Shown: positions 42,086 through 50,871 of the stretch, piece by piece
How positions within the stretch are numbered: position 1 is the first letter of the stretch
Layout: each line of letters begins with the position of its first letter
From: Elusimicrobiota bacterium
Lineage (GTDB): Bacteria > Elusimicrobiota > Elusimicrobia > UBA1565 > UBA9628
Assembly: GCA_016182905.1 (NCBI GenBank)
Contig: JACPFR010000010.1
Coordinates: 174,578 to 238,577 of the forward strand
Reading direction: 5' to 3'
DNA length: 64,000 nucleotides
The notes under the pieces: generated by a model
What the model was told of the DNA's origin: nothing
The model's database searches: none
What the model saw: the letters and a program-made list of their open reading frames with translations, nothing else
Made by a program: the position numbers and the translations under genes

Positions 42086-42091
42086 ATTATT
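42086..42091 (-). promoter_or_regulatory. -10 element of the subtilase promoter
   Basis: Minus-strand AATAAT, then AGGCCC and ATG 42079. This nearly copies TATAAT-AGACCC-ATG before the exported NadD-like gene (13 of 15 bases identical). Confidence 0.45.
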
Positions 42092-42136
42092 AGCCGGGTC
42101 CTTCGGCCCGCGCGTGGGCCATGAGGCCTATGACGG

Positions 42137-42156
42137 CATGGGCCCAAAGGCCCATG
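42137..42156. repeat. Perfect 8-bp inverted repeat in divergent intergenic region
   Basis: CATGGGCC-CAAA-GGCCCATG between the subtilase and the exported HAD gene. The 232-base gap also holds several other GGCC-rich words (as in GGGCCTAG). It could be an operator or a mRNA hairpin; nothing else is evident in this gap except the TACAAT at 42266-42271. Confidence 0.5.
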
Positions 42157-42311
42157 AGTGACTATTGTCATCCCGCCCGCCTCCGCGCGCGTAGAACCTT
42201 GGGCCTAGACCGAATGCCTGGGCCCCCTTCCCCGTACGGCCCAGGGCGCGGACGGCGGGGCCGGGTACAATAAGGTCAGACGTTAGACCAGCAACAGGGA
42301 GAAAACCTCGC

Positions 42312-45300
42312 ATGGCCCGACGCCTCAACCGTCTCGTCCGCATCGTCCTCTCCGCCGCTCTCGTCGTCCTCTCCTCGGGGCTCGACGCGCAGCAGGCCTT
42401 CGCGCAGGCCGTCGCCGGCCGCGCGGCCCCCGTTTCCGCGACGCCGCAGCTCGGCCTCGGTTTCTCCAACGCGCCGGCGCCGTCCTTGGCCGCCCCCGTC
42501 CTGTCCCTGTCGGCGCCGTCCTTGTCCGCGCCTTCCGCCCTCTCCGCCTCGCCTCGGATCGCCGCTCCCGCCGCCTTCGTTCCCGCGGCGCTCAAGCCGG
42601 CCTCTCCCGCCGCCGCGATCGCCCAGAAGGTCCTGGCCGCCGCGCCCGCGCTGCAGGCCTTGGCCAAGCCCGAGACCGGCGGCTCCGCCGCCGCCGTCGC
42701 CGGCCGCGACCTCGAGGACGTCTTGACCGGCGTCAAGGCGGCTGAATATCCCGAGCTGAGCGGCGCGGTCGCCGCCGGCGTCCCGTCGGCCCTCGCTCCC
42801 GCGCTCTCCGCTCCTTCGGCCGCTCCCGAAGCCCCGAAGGCGGCGGTCCCCGCCGCCGAGCCGCAGGTCCAGGCGCCCAAGACGGTCGAGAGCTCTTCCT
42901 CATATATGTTCCATCGCCTGGCGCTGAAGACGGTCGCGGCCCTGACCGGCGCCGTCTTCTCCCTGCCCCAGGCCGGCGCCGCCCTGACCGCGAAGGTCAT
43001 CGCCTCCGCCGCCGACAAGCAGCTCGTGGTCTCCGACTTCGACGACACCTTGGCCGGCTACAACGCCGTCCTGCCGGCCGAGAAGGTCGCCGCGATCCGC
43101 GCCATCCGCCAGGCCGGCAAGCACTTCGCCGTCGTCAGCGACCGCGGCGACGAGAAGCGCCCGGGCTCCACTCAGCTCACCGTGTTCGAGTCGCTCGCCA
43201 GCCTTCCCGCCGACGTGACCGAGGGCATGTACGTCGCCGCCAACAGCGGCGGCAGGCTCTATCAGTACCGGAACGGCGTCCCCGTCAAGGTCTGGGAGGC
43301 CGAGCCTCTCGCCGCCGAGAAGCCCGAGGCCGTCAAGGACGCGTCGGCCGCGACGATCGCGCGGCTCTCCGAGGCCGGCGTCGAGCAGCACCCCGGCGAC
43401 TCGCTCAACCCCAAGGAGTCCTACAACACCTACGGCTACGCCCTGATGATCAAGGTCGGAGCGACCCCGGCGCAGATGAAGCAGGTCGCCGCGATCATGG
43501 GCGAGGAGCTCGCCAAGCGCGGCATCGAGGTCGAAGTGTCCGGCCGCCTTCCTAAAGATCTCAAGAACCCCGGCTACGCGACTTTCTCCATCATCACGAA
43601 GGCTCCCGCGACGGCGAAGATCGCCGAGAAGCTCGGCCTCAAGCCGTCGCAGGCGCTCGTCATCGGCGACATGATGTACGTGCCGCGCCAGGCCAAGAAG
43701 GCGTCGTGGCTGACCCGCCTGGGGCTCAAGCTCAGCGGCCTGCCCATCGGCGAGACCGGCAACGAGACCGACCGCAACATGTCCAAGGGCCTGCCCGGCG
43801 TGCTCGCGATCGGCGTCGGCCGCAAGATGGACCCCCGCATCCCCAACGGCTGGAACCTCGCCGACCACGGGCCGGACGTCGCGCAGAAGGTCCTCGAGTC
43901 CGTCGCCTCGAAGCCGGCGCGCTCTCGGGCGGAGAAGGACCGGGACGACGCGATCAAGGTCACGCAGGCGGTCGAAGTCGGCGCCGGCATCGGGCTCATC
44001 GCGCTGGCCGCTCTCGCCTTGTACGCGATCGGCGGCGCCCTCATCGACATGCTCCGCCTCGCCGAGGAGGCCCTGCGGCGCGGCATCGAGCTCGGTCCCG
44101 AGGCCGGCTTCTTCCTCGGCGCGACCACGCTCGGCATGGCGGGGATGCTGGGCGCGGGCCGCTCGATCCTGTCCAACCCCAACGACGCCTACGCGACCGC
44201 GCTGAAGCAGGCCCGCGAGGCCGCCGCCAAGCGCGGCGTCCCCGCCGACCAGGTCGAGTTCGTCGAGGCGACCGCCGGCATGCCCGTCCGCGACGGCGCG
44301 CAGTGGAAGTACACGTTCTCCGTTCCCGGCGCCTTGATCTACGTGGACTTCTCGACCTTCCTCGGCAGCGGCCAGGACTTCCGCACCAGCGTCTACGTGG
44401 GCGCGTTTCCTTCTCAAAAGTCCCATCCGATCCCCGCCGAGGCCTTCGCCTCCTTCGTCGCGCTGACCCCCGACGCCGCGCTCCTTCTCCTCAAAGACAA
44501 GGCTCCCGGCTTCGGCTCCGCCGTCTCCGTCTCGCTCGCGGCCCGCCCGGCCGCGGACGGCAACGGCTCGCAGCTGTCCTACAAGTTCTACGACAACGAC
44601 GGCAGCATCGGCACCGTCGGCGTCGCGGGCGCCTTCGTCCGCGTCGATCAGCTCTCCGAGAAGGCCCAGAAGGCCTCCGCGCCGGCGACTCCCGGCCTGA
44701 CCCACGCCGTCGAGCCGAACGACCTGTACGCCCTGGCGCTCGAGAACATCACGGCCAAGGCCGCGGCCGCCGGAGTCTCCGCCGACAAGATCAAGCTCCT
44801 GTCGGCCGTGCACGAGTCCCGTCGCTTCAACGGCGCGTGGATCGGCGACGAGTGGCGCTTCTTCTTCGGCTGGGGCGGCGAGAACGGCGGCGTCCAGTAC
44901 GTCGTGCCCGCCCGCCGCACGATGGTGTCCGAGACGATGATGGACGCCTTCGCGCCCGAGCTCAAGGGCCTGACGTCCAAGGAGCGCCTCGCCGAGGGCG
45001 TGCCCGCCGCCTCCTTCAACATGGGCGTCAAGACCGCCCCCGACGCCGGGCTCAAGGGCCTCGACGGCGTGACCCGCGTCAGCCTCCTGCCCCGCGTCGA
45101 GCCGCTCAGCGGCGACAAGGACCTCTGGTACTCCTACCAGGACTCGCGCCGCGAGCTCGCGGCGATGAACGCCCGAACCGGCGAGATCCGCAAAGCCGCG
45201 CCCGCCGCGCCCCGGGACTCGGCGCTGAAGTCCTTCCTGCTGTGGCTCGGCGGCGTGGCGCTCGTCGCCTTGATCTACGGCGGCTTCTACTGGGCGGCCT

Positions 45301-45656
45301 CTCACGCGCCCGTCGCCGCGCCGCAGATCCCCGAGGGCTGGAACGGCCCCGTCCCGACCATCGACGAGTTCTTCCGCGGCATGGGCGGCGTCCTCGGCCT
45401 CGGCGCCCTCGCCGGCATGGTCAAGAAGACGAAGAAGGCCAAGGTCACTGAAGACATGGTCCGGGCCGCCGCGGCCCACGTCATCGCCTTCAAGGGCCGT
45501 CCGTGGTCCTCGACCGAGTACAACTCGGTGTATTACCCCGAGCTCGAGCGCCTCAAGGCCGAGGGCGCGACGCAGGAGCAGATCGCCCTGTTCATGAAGC
45601 TCTGCGACGAGGCCCCCATCAAGGGCGGCCGCTTCAACCCCTGGTCGGGCGACTGA
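42312..45656 (+). CDS. Giant exported HAD-superfamily protein with duplicated C-terminal domain
   Basis: A 1114-residue protein with signal peptide (about 1-31), roughly 170 residues of Ala/Pro/Ser low-complexity linker, a HAD phosphatase-like domain with motif I S-D242-F-D244-D-T and a late G-D-M (VIGDMMYV, motif IV), a membrane helix (about 555-580), two copies of a roughly 110-residue domain (P-N-D-A-Y-A-T-A-L... and P-N-D-L-Y-A-L-A-L...), a second helix (about 975-995) and a C-terminal helical tail. The HAD core resembles sucrose-phosphatase/Cof-type enzymes. I know of no matching architecture. Exported HADs are rare; substrate unknown. Confidence 0.75.
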   Translation: MARRLNRLVRIVLSAALVVLSSGLDAQQAFAQAVAGRAAPVSATPQLGLGFSNAPAPSLAAPVLSLSAPSLSAPSALSASPRIAAPAAFVPAALKPASPAAAIAQKVLAAAPALQALAKPETGGSAAAVAGRDLEDVLTGVKAAEYPELSGAVAAGVPSALAPALSAPSAAPEAPKAAVPAAEPQVQAPKTVESSSSYMFHRLALKTVAALTGAVFSLPQAGAALTAKVIASAADKQLVVSDFDDTLAGYNAVLPAEKVAAIRAIRQAGKHFAVVSDRGDEKRPGSTQLTVFESLASLPADVTEGMYVAANSGGRLYQYRNGVPVKVWEAEPLAAEKPEAVKDASAATIARLSEAGVEQHPGDSLNPKESYNTYGYALMIKVGATPAQMKQVAAIMGEELAKRGIEVEVSGRLPKDLKNPGYATFSIITKAPATAKIAEKLGLKPSQALVIGDMMYVPRQAKKASWLTRLGLKLSGLPIGETGNETDRNMSKGLPGVLAIGVGRKMDPRIPNGWNLADHGPDVAQKVLESVASKPARSRAEKDRDDAIKVTQAVEVGAGIGLIALAALALYAIGGALIDMLRLAEEALRRGIELGPEAGFFLGATTLGMAGMLGAGRSILSNPNDAYATALKQAREAAAKRGVPADQVEFVEATAGMPVRDGAQWKYTFSVPGALIYVDFSTFLGSGQDFRTSVYVGAFPSQKSHPIPAEAFASFVALTPDAALLLLKDKAPGFGSAVSVSLAARPAADGNGSQLSYKFYDNDGSIGTVGVAGAFVRVDQLSEKAQKASAPATPGLTHAVEPNDLYALALENITAKAAAAGVSADKIKLLSAVHESRRFNGAWIGDEWRFFFGWGGENGGVQYVVPARRTMVSETMMDAFAPELKGLTSKERLAEGVPAASFNMGVKTAPDAGLKGLDGVTRVSLLPRVEPLSGDKDLWYSYQDSRRELAAMNARTGEIRKAAPAAPRDSALKSFLLWLGGVALVALIYGGFYWAASHAPVAAPQIPEGWNGPVPTIDEFFRGMGGVLGLGALAGMVKKTKKAKVTEDMVRAAAAHVIAFKGRPWSSTEYNSVYYPELERLKAEGATQEQIALFMKLCDEAPIKGGRFNPWSGD

Positions 45657-45692
45657 TTGACGCCGGTCAAGCGGCGCCGCGTCGCCGCATGC

Positions 45693-45698
45693 TAGAAT
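45693..45698 (+). promoter_or_regulatory. -10 element before ccsA
   Basis: TAGAAT followed by AGCCC, 10 bases before ATG 45709; a very short leader is predicted. Confidence 0.35.
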
Positions 45699-45708
45699 AG
45701 CCCGGATA

Positions 45709-46557
45709 ATGGCCGAATCGATCCTGTCGTGGGGGGCGTTCCTCCTCTATACCGCCGCTTGCGCCGCGGCCTTCGCCTATCTTCTGACGAAGAACGCCCG
45801 CGCCAGCAGCCTGATGCTGACCTTCGTCGGCTGCGGCATCGCCCTTCACGTGTTGGGCTTCGGCCTCCGCCTCGTCTCGTTCTGGGCCTTCCCCGAGAAC
45901 CGCTGGTACCTGCCGGTCAACAATTACTTCGGCGCCTTGACCTATATGTCCTTGGCGCTGGCCGCGGCGTTCTTCTCCATCGAGGTGCGCCGCCACCTGG
46001 GGATACTCGGGGCCTTCGTCCTGCCGATGGCCGCGCTGAGCCTCGGCGTCGCGGTGCTCTCGGCCGATCCGGCCGTCGCCCCGCTCGAGCCCAAGCTGCG
46101 CAGCTACTGGCTCAATATCCATCCCATGATCCTGATGACCGCCTACGCCGCGTTCATCAACGCCTTCGGCGTGGCCCTGGCCCTCCTGATCCAGGAGCGC
46201 CAGATCAAGTCGCGCAAGCCGAGCGAGCTGTGCTACCGCCTGCCCTCGCTCGACGAGCTCGACGCGCTCAACGGCCGCATCATCGCCGTCACCTTGCCCA
46301 TCCTCGTCGGCGGCCTGGCCATGGGCGCGGCGTGGGCCTACCAGGCCTCGGGCCGCGCCTGGTCCTGGGACCCGAAGGAGACGATGTCCTTGATCACGGC
46401 CGGCTTCTACGCCGAGTTCCTGTGGCTGCGCTACGTCTCGGGCAAGCGCGGCCGCACGCCGGTGTACGTCTCGATGGCCGGCTTCGCCTGCATGCTGCTC
46501 ACCTTCTTCGGCGCCGAGCTGGTCTCCGGCCGCCACGATTTCCTGGGGGGGAAGTGA
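45709..46557 (+). CDS. ccsA: Cytochrome c biogenesis protein, CcsA/CcmC type
   Basis: A 282-residue membrane protein with about eight helices and the haem-handling W-S-W-D-P-K-E-T motif (WWD domain) near residue 222. It carries haem across the membrane for attachment to c-type cytochromes in System II (with CcsB/ResB) or System I. The conserved His in L-N-I-H-P-M and near the C-terminus (SGRHDF) fit haem ligands. It precedes hemA (GTGA overlap), linking haem synthesis and cytochrome assembly; c-type cytochromes follow 5 kb downstream. No ResB is in the window. Confidence 0.85.
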   Translation: MAESILSWGAFLLYTAACAAAFAYLLTKNARASSLMLTFVGCGIALHVLGFGLRLVSFWAFPENRWYLPVNNYFGALTYMSLALAAAFFSIEVRRHLGILGAFVLPMAALSLGVAVLSADPAVAPLEPKLRSYWLNIHPMILMTAYAAFINAFGVALALLIQERQIKSRKPSELCYRLPSLDELDALNGRIIAVTLPILVGGLAMGAAWAYQASGRAWSWDPKETMSLITAGFYAEFLWLRYVSGKRGRTPVYVSMAGFACMLLTFFGAELVSGRHDFLGGK

Positions 46558-47633
46558 AGCTCCTCTCCCTGAGCTGGACGCACCGCGACCGCGTCGGCGC
46601 GTCCCGCGAGGCCCTGGCCGCCGTGCCCGTCGAGCGCGTCCTGGCCGAGCTCAAGGCGCGCGGCTTCGCGGAGGCCGTCGCGGTCTCCACCTGCAACCGC
46701 TTCGAGCTTTACGTCGCCGCGCAGGCCAACCAGACCCTCGCCGCGGCGCCTTTGCTGGCCGCGCTCGAGGACCTGGCCGGCGCGGCCCTCGCCGCTCCGC
46801 CCGACGTCCGCGAGGACGACCCCGCCGTCGGCCACCTGTTCTGCGTCGCCGCGGGCCTCGACTCGCTCGTCGTGGGCGAGACCGAGATCCTGGGCCAGGT
46901 GAAGGCCGGCTATGAGAAAGCCAAGGCCGCGGGCATGACCGGCAAGCGCCTCAACGTCCTGTTCCAGCGCGCCCTCTTCGTCGGCAAGAAGGTCCGTGCC
47001 GAGACCGCGCTCGCCTCCGGCTCGCTGTCGGTCCCGTCCGTCGCCGTGCAGCTCGCGGAGACCATCTTCGGCCGCCTCGAGGGGAAGTCCGCGCTGATCC
47101 TCGGCGCCGGCGCCATGGCCGAGCTCGCCGCCAAGCACCTGGCCGAGAAAGGCGTCAGCAGGCTCACCGTCGCCAACCGCACCTGGGACCGCGCCTACCA
47201 GCTCGCCGCCCGCTATCAAGGCGAGGCCGTCGAGTGGGAGTCCTTCCCCGCCGAGCTCGAGCGCGCCGACGTCGTCATCTCCTCGACCGGCGCCCCGGCC
47301 GCCGTGCTGACCCGCGCCCTCGTCAAGGACGCGGTCCGCCGCCGCGGCGGGCGCTCGCTGTTCATGATCGACATCGCGATGCCGCGCGACATCGAGGAGT
47401 CGGTCCACGAGATCGACGGCGTGTACCTGTACCGCCTGGAGGACCTCGAGGCGATCGTGGCCAAGAACATGGCCTCCCGCGCCGAGGCCGTCGCCGCGGC
47501 GCGCCGCATCGTCGACGCCAAGTCCGCCGAGTTCATCGCCTGGGCGCGCTCGCTGTCGACCGGCCGCGAGCTCAGCCTCAAGCACGCCGACCGAACGGAT
47601 GGTCGGGTCTTCGACGCGGAATACCAGGCATGA
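46554..47633 (+). CDS. hemA: Glutamyl-tRNA reductase
   Basis: A 359-residue enzyme that reduces glutamyl-tRNA to glutamate-1-semialdehyde, the first step of C5 tetrapyrrole synthesis. Catalytic C47 lies in VSTCNRFEL; G-L-D-S-L-V-V-G-E-T-E-I-L-G-Q-V is the family signature, followed by the NADPH-binding domain (ILGAGAMAELAAKHL) and a shortened C-terminal dimerisation helix. The protein is shorter than E. coli HemA (418). The GTG start overlaps the ccsA stop by four bases. Confidence 0.92.
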   Translation: MKLLSLSWTHRDRVGASREALAAVPVERVLAELKARGFAEAVAVSTCNRFELYVAAQANQTLAAAPLLAALEDLAGAALAAPPDVREDDPAVGHLFCVAAGLDSLVVGETEILGQVKAGYEKAKAAGMTGKRLNVLFQRALFVGKKVRAETALASGSLSVPSVAVQLAETIFGRLEGKSALILGAGAMAELAAKHLAEKGVSRLTVANRTWDRAYQLAARYQGEAVEWESFPAELERADVVISSTGAPAAVLTRALVKDAVRRRGGRSLFMIDIAMPRDIEESVHEIDGVYLYRLEDLEAIVAKNMASRAEAVAAARRIVDAKSAEFIAWARSLSTGRELSLKHADRTDGRVFDAEYQA

Positions 47634-48556
47634 GGCTGGCGCTCGCCCTGCTGCTCCTGTCTTCCGTCGCGCGCGCCGCGCCGGCGCCGTACGGCATCCT
47701 CCTCCTGGCCCACGGCGGCGACGAATCCTGGAACGGCGAGATCGAGCTCCTGCGCTCCCGCGTCGACAAGAAGGTCCCGACCGAGGCCGCGCTCGGCATG
47801 GCCGATCCCAAGACGCTCCAGGCCGGCGTGGACCGCCTGGAGAAGCGCGGGGTCGAGCGCGTCGTCGCGGTGCCCTTGTTCATCCAGTCCCGCTCCGAGG
47901 TCCTCGACCAGACGCGCTACGCCCTCGGCCTGTCGGACGCGCCGTCCGAGGCGCTGCGCGCCGGCCTCGAGCGCATGGCCGCGGCGCACGCCCATCACAT
48001 GCCCGGAGGACACGGGCACTCGATGGAGTTCTCCACCGAGCGCGTGAAGGCGCGCGAGCCGGTCTCCCTGACCCCCGCGCTCGACGACCACGCGCTCGTG
48101 GGCCGCATCCTCGTCGAGCGCGCGAAGGCGCTGAGCCGCAGGCCGTCCGAGGACGGCGTCGTCCTCGTCGCGCACGGGCCCGTCGACGACGCGGCCGTGG
48201 AGGCGTGGCGCGCTTCGATGACCTCGCTGTGCGGCTCCTTCAAGGGTTTCCGGAGCTGCTCCTTCGGCCTGCTGCGCGACGACGCGGCTGCGCCCATCCG
48301 CGCCGCCGCCGTCGCGGAGCTGCGCGAGAAGGTCGTCCGAGCCAAGGCCGGCAAGGGCCGCGCGGTCGTCATCCCCGTGCTCATCGCGCGCGGCGGCATA
48401 GAAAGGAAGATCCCGAGGGACCTCGCGGGCCTCGACTTCGCCTGGGACGGCAAGACCCTGATGCCGCACCCGGGCTTCGACGCCTGGGTGCTCGAGCGCG
48501 CGGCGGCCGCCGGTGGGGCGAACGGCCGTTCGTTTGACAGGCCCGCCGCTAATTGA
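47630..48556 (+). CDS. Exported CbiX-like chelatase with two chelatase-type halves
   Basis: A 308-residue protein with signal peptide (about 1-17), then two halves that each start with a CbiX/SirB-type metal-ligand segment: LLLAH28-G-G and VLVAH182-G-P. Sirohydrochlorin chelatases insert Co, Ni or Fe into tetrapyrroles in the cytosol. A His-rich loop M-P-G-G-H-G-H-S-M between the halves (about 124-132) is common in CbiX. The signal peptide would place the enzyme in the periplasm, which is unexpected. The gene overlaps hemA by four bases. Confidence 0.75.
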   Translation: MRLALALLLLSSVARAAPAPYGILLLAHGGDESWNGEIELLRSRVDKKVPTEAALGMADPKTLQAGVDRLEKRGVERVVAVPLFIQSRSEVLDQTRYALGLSDAPSEALRAGLERMAAAHAHHMPGGHGHSMEFSTERVKAREPVSLTPALDDHALVGRILVERAKALSRRPSEDGVVLVAHGPVDDAAVEAWRASMTSLCGSFKGFRSCSFGLLRDDAAAPIRAAAVAELREKVVRAKAGKGRAVVIPVLIARGGIERKIPRDLAGLDFAWDGKTLMPHPGFDAWVLERAAAAGGANGRSFDRPAAN

Positions 48557-48582
48557 TATTTTCTGACGCTCGGCGCTAATCT
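48553..48582 (+). promoter_or_regulatory. Weak candidate promoter of the bc-complex operon
   Basis: TTGATA (48553-48558), 18-nt spacer, TAATCT (48577-48582) before the Rieske gene; the -10 is poor. Confidence 0.25.
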
Positions 48583-48617
48583 TTTCTCAAAACTGACACA
48601 GGTAAGAAACGACAAAA

Positions 48618-49199
48618 ATGAGCGAAACGAATCCGGCTCCCGACTCGACTCCCAAGGCGCCCGCCTCGCCCGCCGCGCCCGTCGCCGCGGCCCCCGCCGC
48701 GCCCGTCAAGCCCGCTAAGCCGATCTCCCGCGGGGACTTCCTCTGGGCCGGCTGGAGCATGCTCGCCGCCTTCTTCGCCGCCTCCGCGGCCGCCGGCGCG
48801 CGCTTCATGTTCCCGAACGTGATCTACGAGCCGTCGCAGAAGTTCAACGCCGGCCAGGCGTCGGGCTACGACCTCGGCGTCTCGACGAAGTGGCTCAACG
48901 AGCAGCGCGTCTGGATCGTGCGCACGCCGTCGGGCTTCTACGCGATGTGGGCGCGCTGCACCCACCTCGGCTGCACGCCGAACTGGTGGGGCGACCAGAA
49001 CCGCTTCAAGTGCCCGTGCCACGGCTCCAACTACACCCTCGACGGCGACGTGATCGCCGGCCCCGCGCCGATGCCGCTGTGGCGCACGAAGGTGGAGCTG
49101 GCCCCGACCGGCGACCTGATCGTGGACAAGGCCGTCTTGGAGAACAAGCCCGGCAAGCGCGAGAACGCGCCCTACTTCGCGAACTACGCGTCCGCCTGA
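48618..49199 (+). CDS. Rieske iron-sulfur protein
   Basis: A 193-residue Rieske subunit of a quinol:cytochrome c oxidoreductase. After a Pro/Ala-rich N-terminus and one membrane helix (about 43-64) comes the cluster fold with C114-T-H116-L-G-C119 and C132-P-C134-H135: C114, H116, C132 and H135 bind the 2Fe-2S cluster and C119-C134 form the disulfide. The Pro-rich tail before the helix is unusually long. Cytochrome b follows 15 bases later. Confidence 0.92.
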   Translation: MSETNPAPDSTPKAPASPAAPVAAAPAAPVKPAKPISRGDFLWAGWSMLAAFFAASAAAGARFMFPNVIYEPSQKFNAGQASGYDLGVSTKWLNEQRVWIVRTPSGFYAMWARCTHLGCTPNWWGDQNRFKCPCHGSNYTLDGDVIAGPAPMPLWRTKVELAPTGDLIVDKAVLENKPGKRENAPYFANYASA

Positions 49200-49214
49200 G
49201 GATAAACGATCACC

Positions 49215-50870
49215 ATGCCCACGCTCGACATCGAGAAGATCAAGAAAGAGGTCATCGACTCCCAGCTCTGGCGGTCCGTGTTCCGCGGCGGCGTCTGGAA
49301 GGACACCCCTCGCGACCGCGCCGGCCACATCATCGGCAACGTCTGGCTGCACCTCCACCCCGTCAAGGTCCGGCCCCGCGCGCTCGAGTGGCTGTACACC
49401 TGGGGCATGGGCGGCATCTCCTTCGCGCTCTACCTGATCCTGACGCTCACCGGCGTGGCGCTGATGTTCTACTACCGCCCGACGATCGGCCTGGCCTACC
49501 GCGACATCAAGGACCTCGAGTTCGCGGTCACGCTCGGCATGTTCCTGCGCAACGCCCACCGCTGGGCCGCCCAGGCGATGGTCGTCGCCGTCATCGCGCA
49601 CATGGTGCGCGTGTTCCTGACCGGCGCGTATAAGAAGCCCCGCGAGTTCAACTGGGGCATCGGCGTTCTGCTGCTGACTCTGACTTTGTTCCTTTCCTTC
49701 ACCGGCTACCTGCTGCCGTGGGACCAGCTGGCGATCTGGGCCGTCACCGTCGGCACGAACATGGCGGGCGCCACGCCCGTGCTCGGCAACGAGGGCCCGC
49801 TCGGCTCGCTCGTCGGCATGCGCATCAACAACGACGTGCGCTTCACCTTGCTCGGCGGCACGATGGTCGGCGAGAACACGCTCCTGCGCTTCTACGTCAT
49901 GCACTGCGTGGCGGTGCCGCTCGTCGTCGGGATCCTGCTGATCCTCCACTTCTGGCGCATCCGCAAGGACAGCTTCTCGGCCGCGCCGTACGTCGCGAAC
50001 GAGGAGAAGGTGGACGTCTGGCCGCACCTCGTCAAGCGCGAGTACATCGCCGCCGCGGCGACCGTGCTGTTCATCATGGTCTGGTCCATCCTCCAGAACG
50101 CGCCGCTCGAGGCGATCGCCAACCCGAACGTCACCACGAACCCCTCCAAGGCGCCGTGGTATTTCGTCGGACTGCAGGAACTGCTGGTGTACTTCGATCC
50201 GTGGATCGCCGGCGTCGTCATGCCCGGCCTGATCATCGTCGGCCTGATCGCCATCCCGTACATTGATACCAATCCTAAGGGGATTGGATCCTATGCCTGG
50301 AAAGACCGGCCGTTCGCGAACACCTTGTTCATGCTCGGCGTCGTGATGTGGTTCGCCCTGATCTACATCGGCTACGCCCTGCGCGGCCCGAACTACGCGT
50401 GGTACTGGCCTTGGGAGGACTGGCTCATGCCCAAGGCGGCGCCGCCGCCCACCTGGAGCGTCTTCGGCCCCAAGGACGCGGCCGCCTACTCTATGCTGCT
50501 CGGCATCCCGCTGATGGGCGCGGTCGCCGCGGCCTGGATGCTCCTGCCGAAGCTGATCCAGAAGGAGCTCGACGGGAAGAAGACGATGGGCGCTTTCCTG
50601 GCGGTCGTCGCCGTCGTCGCCGGGATCGGCATGGCGCTGGGCAAGATGGGGCCGGTCGAAGGCGCCTTCCTGCTCTTCTTCACCGGGGCTTCCTTCTATT
50701 ACGGCTTCGTCCTGCCGCAGCGCCACATCCGGACCTTGGACTGGCCGCGGTATCTCGTCACGATGGTCCTGGTCGTCAGCACGATGAGCGTCCTCCTCAA
50801 GATGTGCGCTCGTCTCGCGTTCAACATCAAATACGTGCTGACGATCCCCTCGATCAGCATGAACTTCTGA
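49215..50870 (+). CDS. Cytochrome b of a bc-type complex (b6-like haem spacing)
   Basis: A 551-residue membrane protein joining the cytochrome b6-type N-terminal part and the subunit IV-type C-terminal part. Helix B has two His 14 residues apart (H-R-W ... I-A-H) and helix D two His 15 apart (M-H-C-V ... L-H-F), which is the b6f spacing (bc1 has 14 in both). The quinol-site motif reads A-P-W-Y where bc1/b6f have P-E-W-Y. Extra helices continue past the usual C-terminus (about 100 residues). Quinol oxidation happens here, with electrons passed to Rieske and cytochrome c. Confidence 0.88.
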   Translation: MPTLDIEKIKKEVIDSQLWRSVFRGGVWKDTPRDRAGHIIGNVWLHLHPVKVRPRALEWLYTWGMGGISFALYLILTLTGVALMFYYRPTIGLAYRDIKDLEFAVTLGMFLRNAHRWAAQAMVVAVIAHMVRVFLTGAYKKPREFNWGIGVLLLTLTLFLSFTGYLLPWDQLAIWAVTVGTNMAGATPVLGNEGPLGSLVGMRINNDVRFTLLGGTMVGENTLLRFYVMHCVAVPLVVGILLILHFWRIRKDSFSAAPYVANEEKVDVWPHLVKREYIAAAATVLFIMVWSILQNAPLEAIANPNVTTNPSKAPWYFVGLQELLVYFDPWIAGVVMPGLIIVGLIAIPYIDTNPKGIGSYAWKDRPFANTLFMLGVVMWFALIYIGYALRGPNYAWYWPWEDWLMPKAAPPPTWSVFGPKDAAAYSMLLGIPLMGAVAAAWMLLPKLIQKELDGKKTMGAFLAVVAVVAGIGMALGKMGPVEGAFLLFFTGASFYYGFVLPQRHIRTLDWPRYLVTMVLVVSTMSVLLKMCARLAFNIKYVLTIPSISMNF

Positions 50871-50871
50871 C

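Noticed and set aside
42900..45479. 859-residue open frame antisense to the giant HAD gene
   Set aside because: Shadow of a well-supported coding frame with signal peptide and HAD motif.
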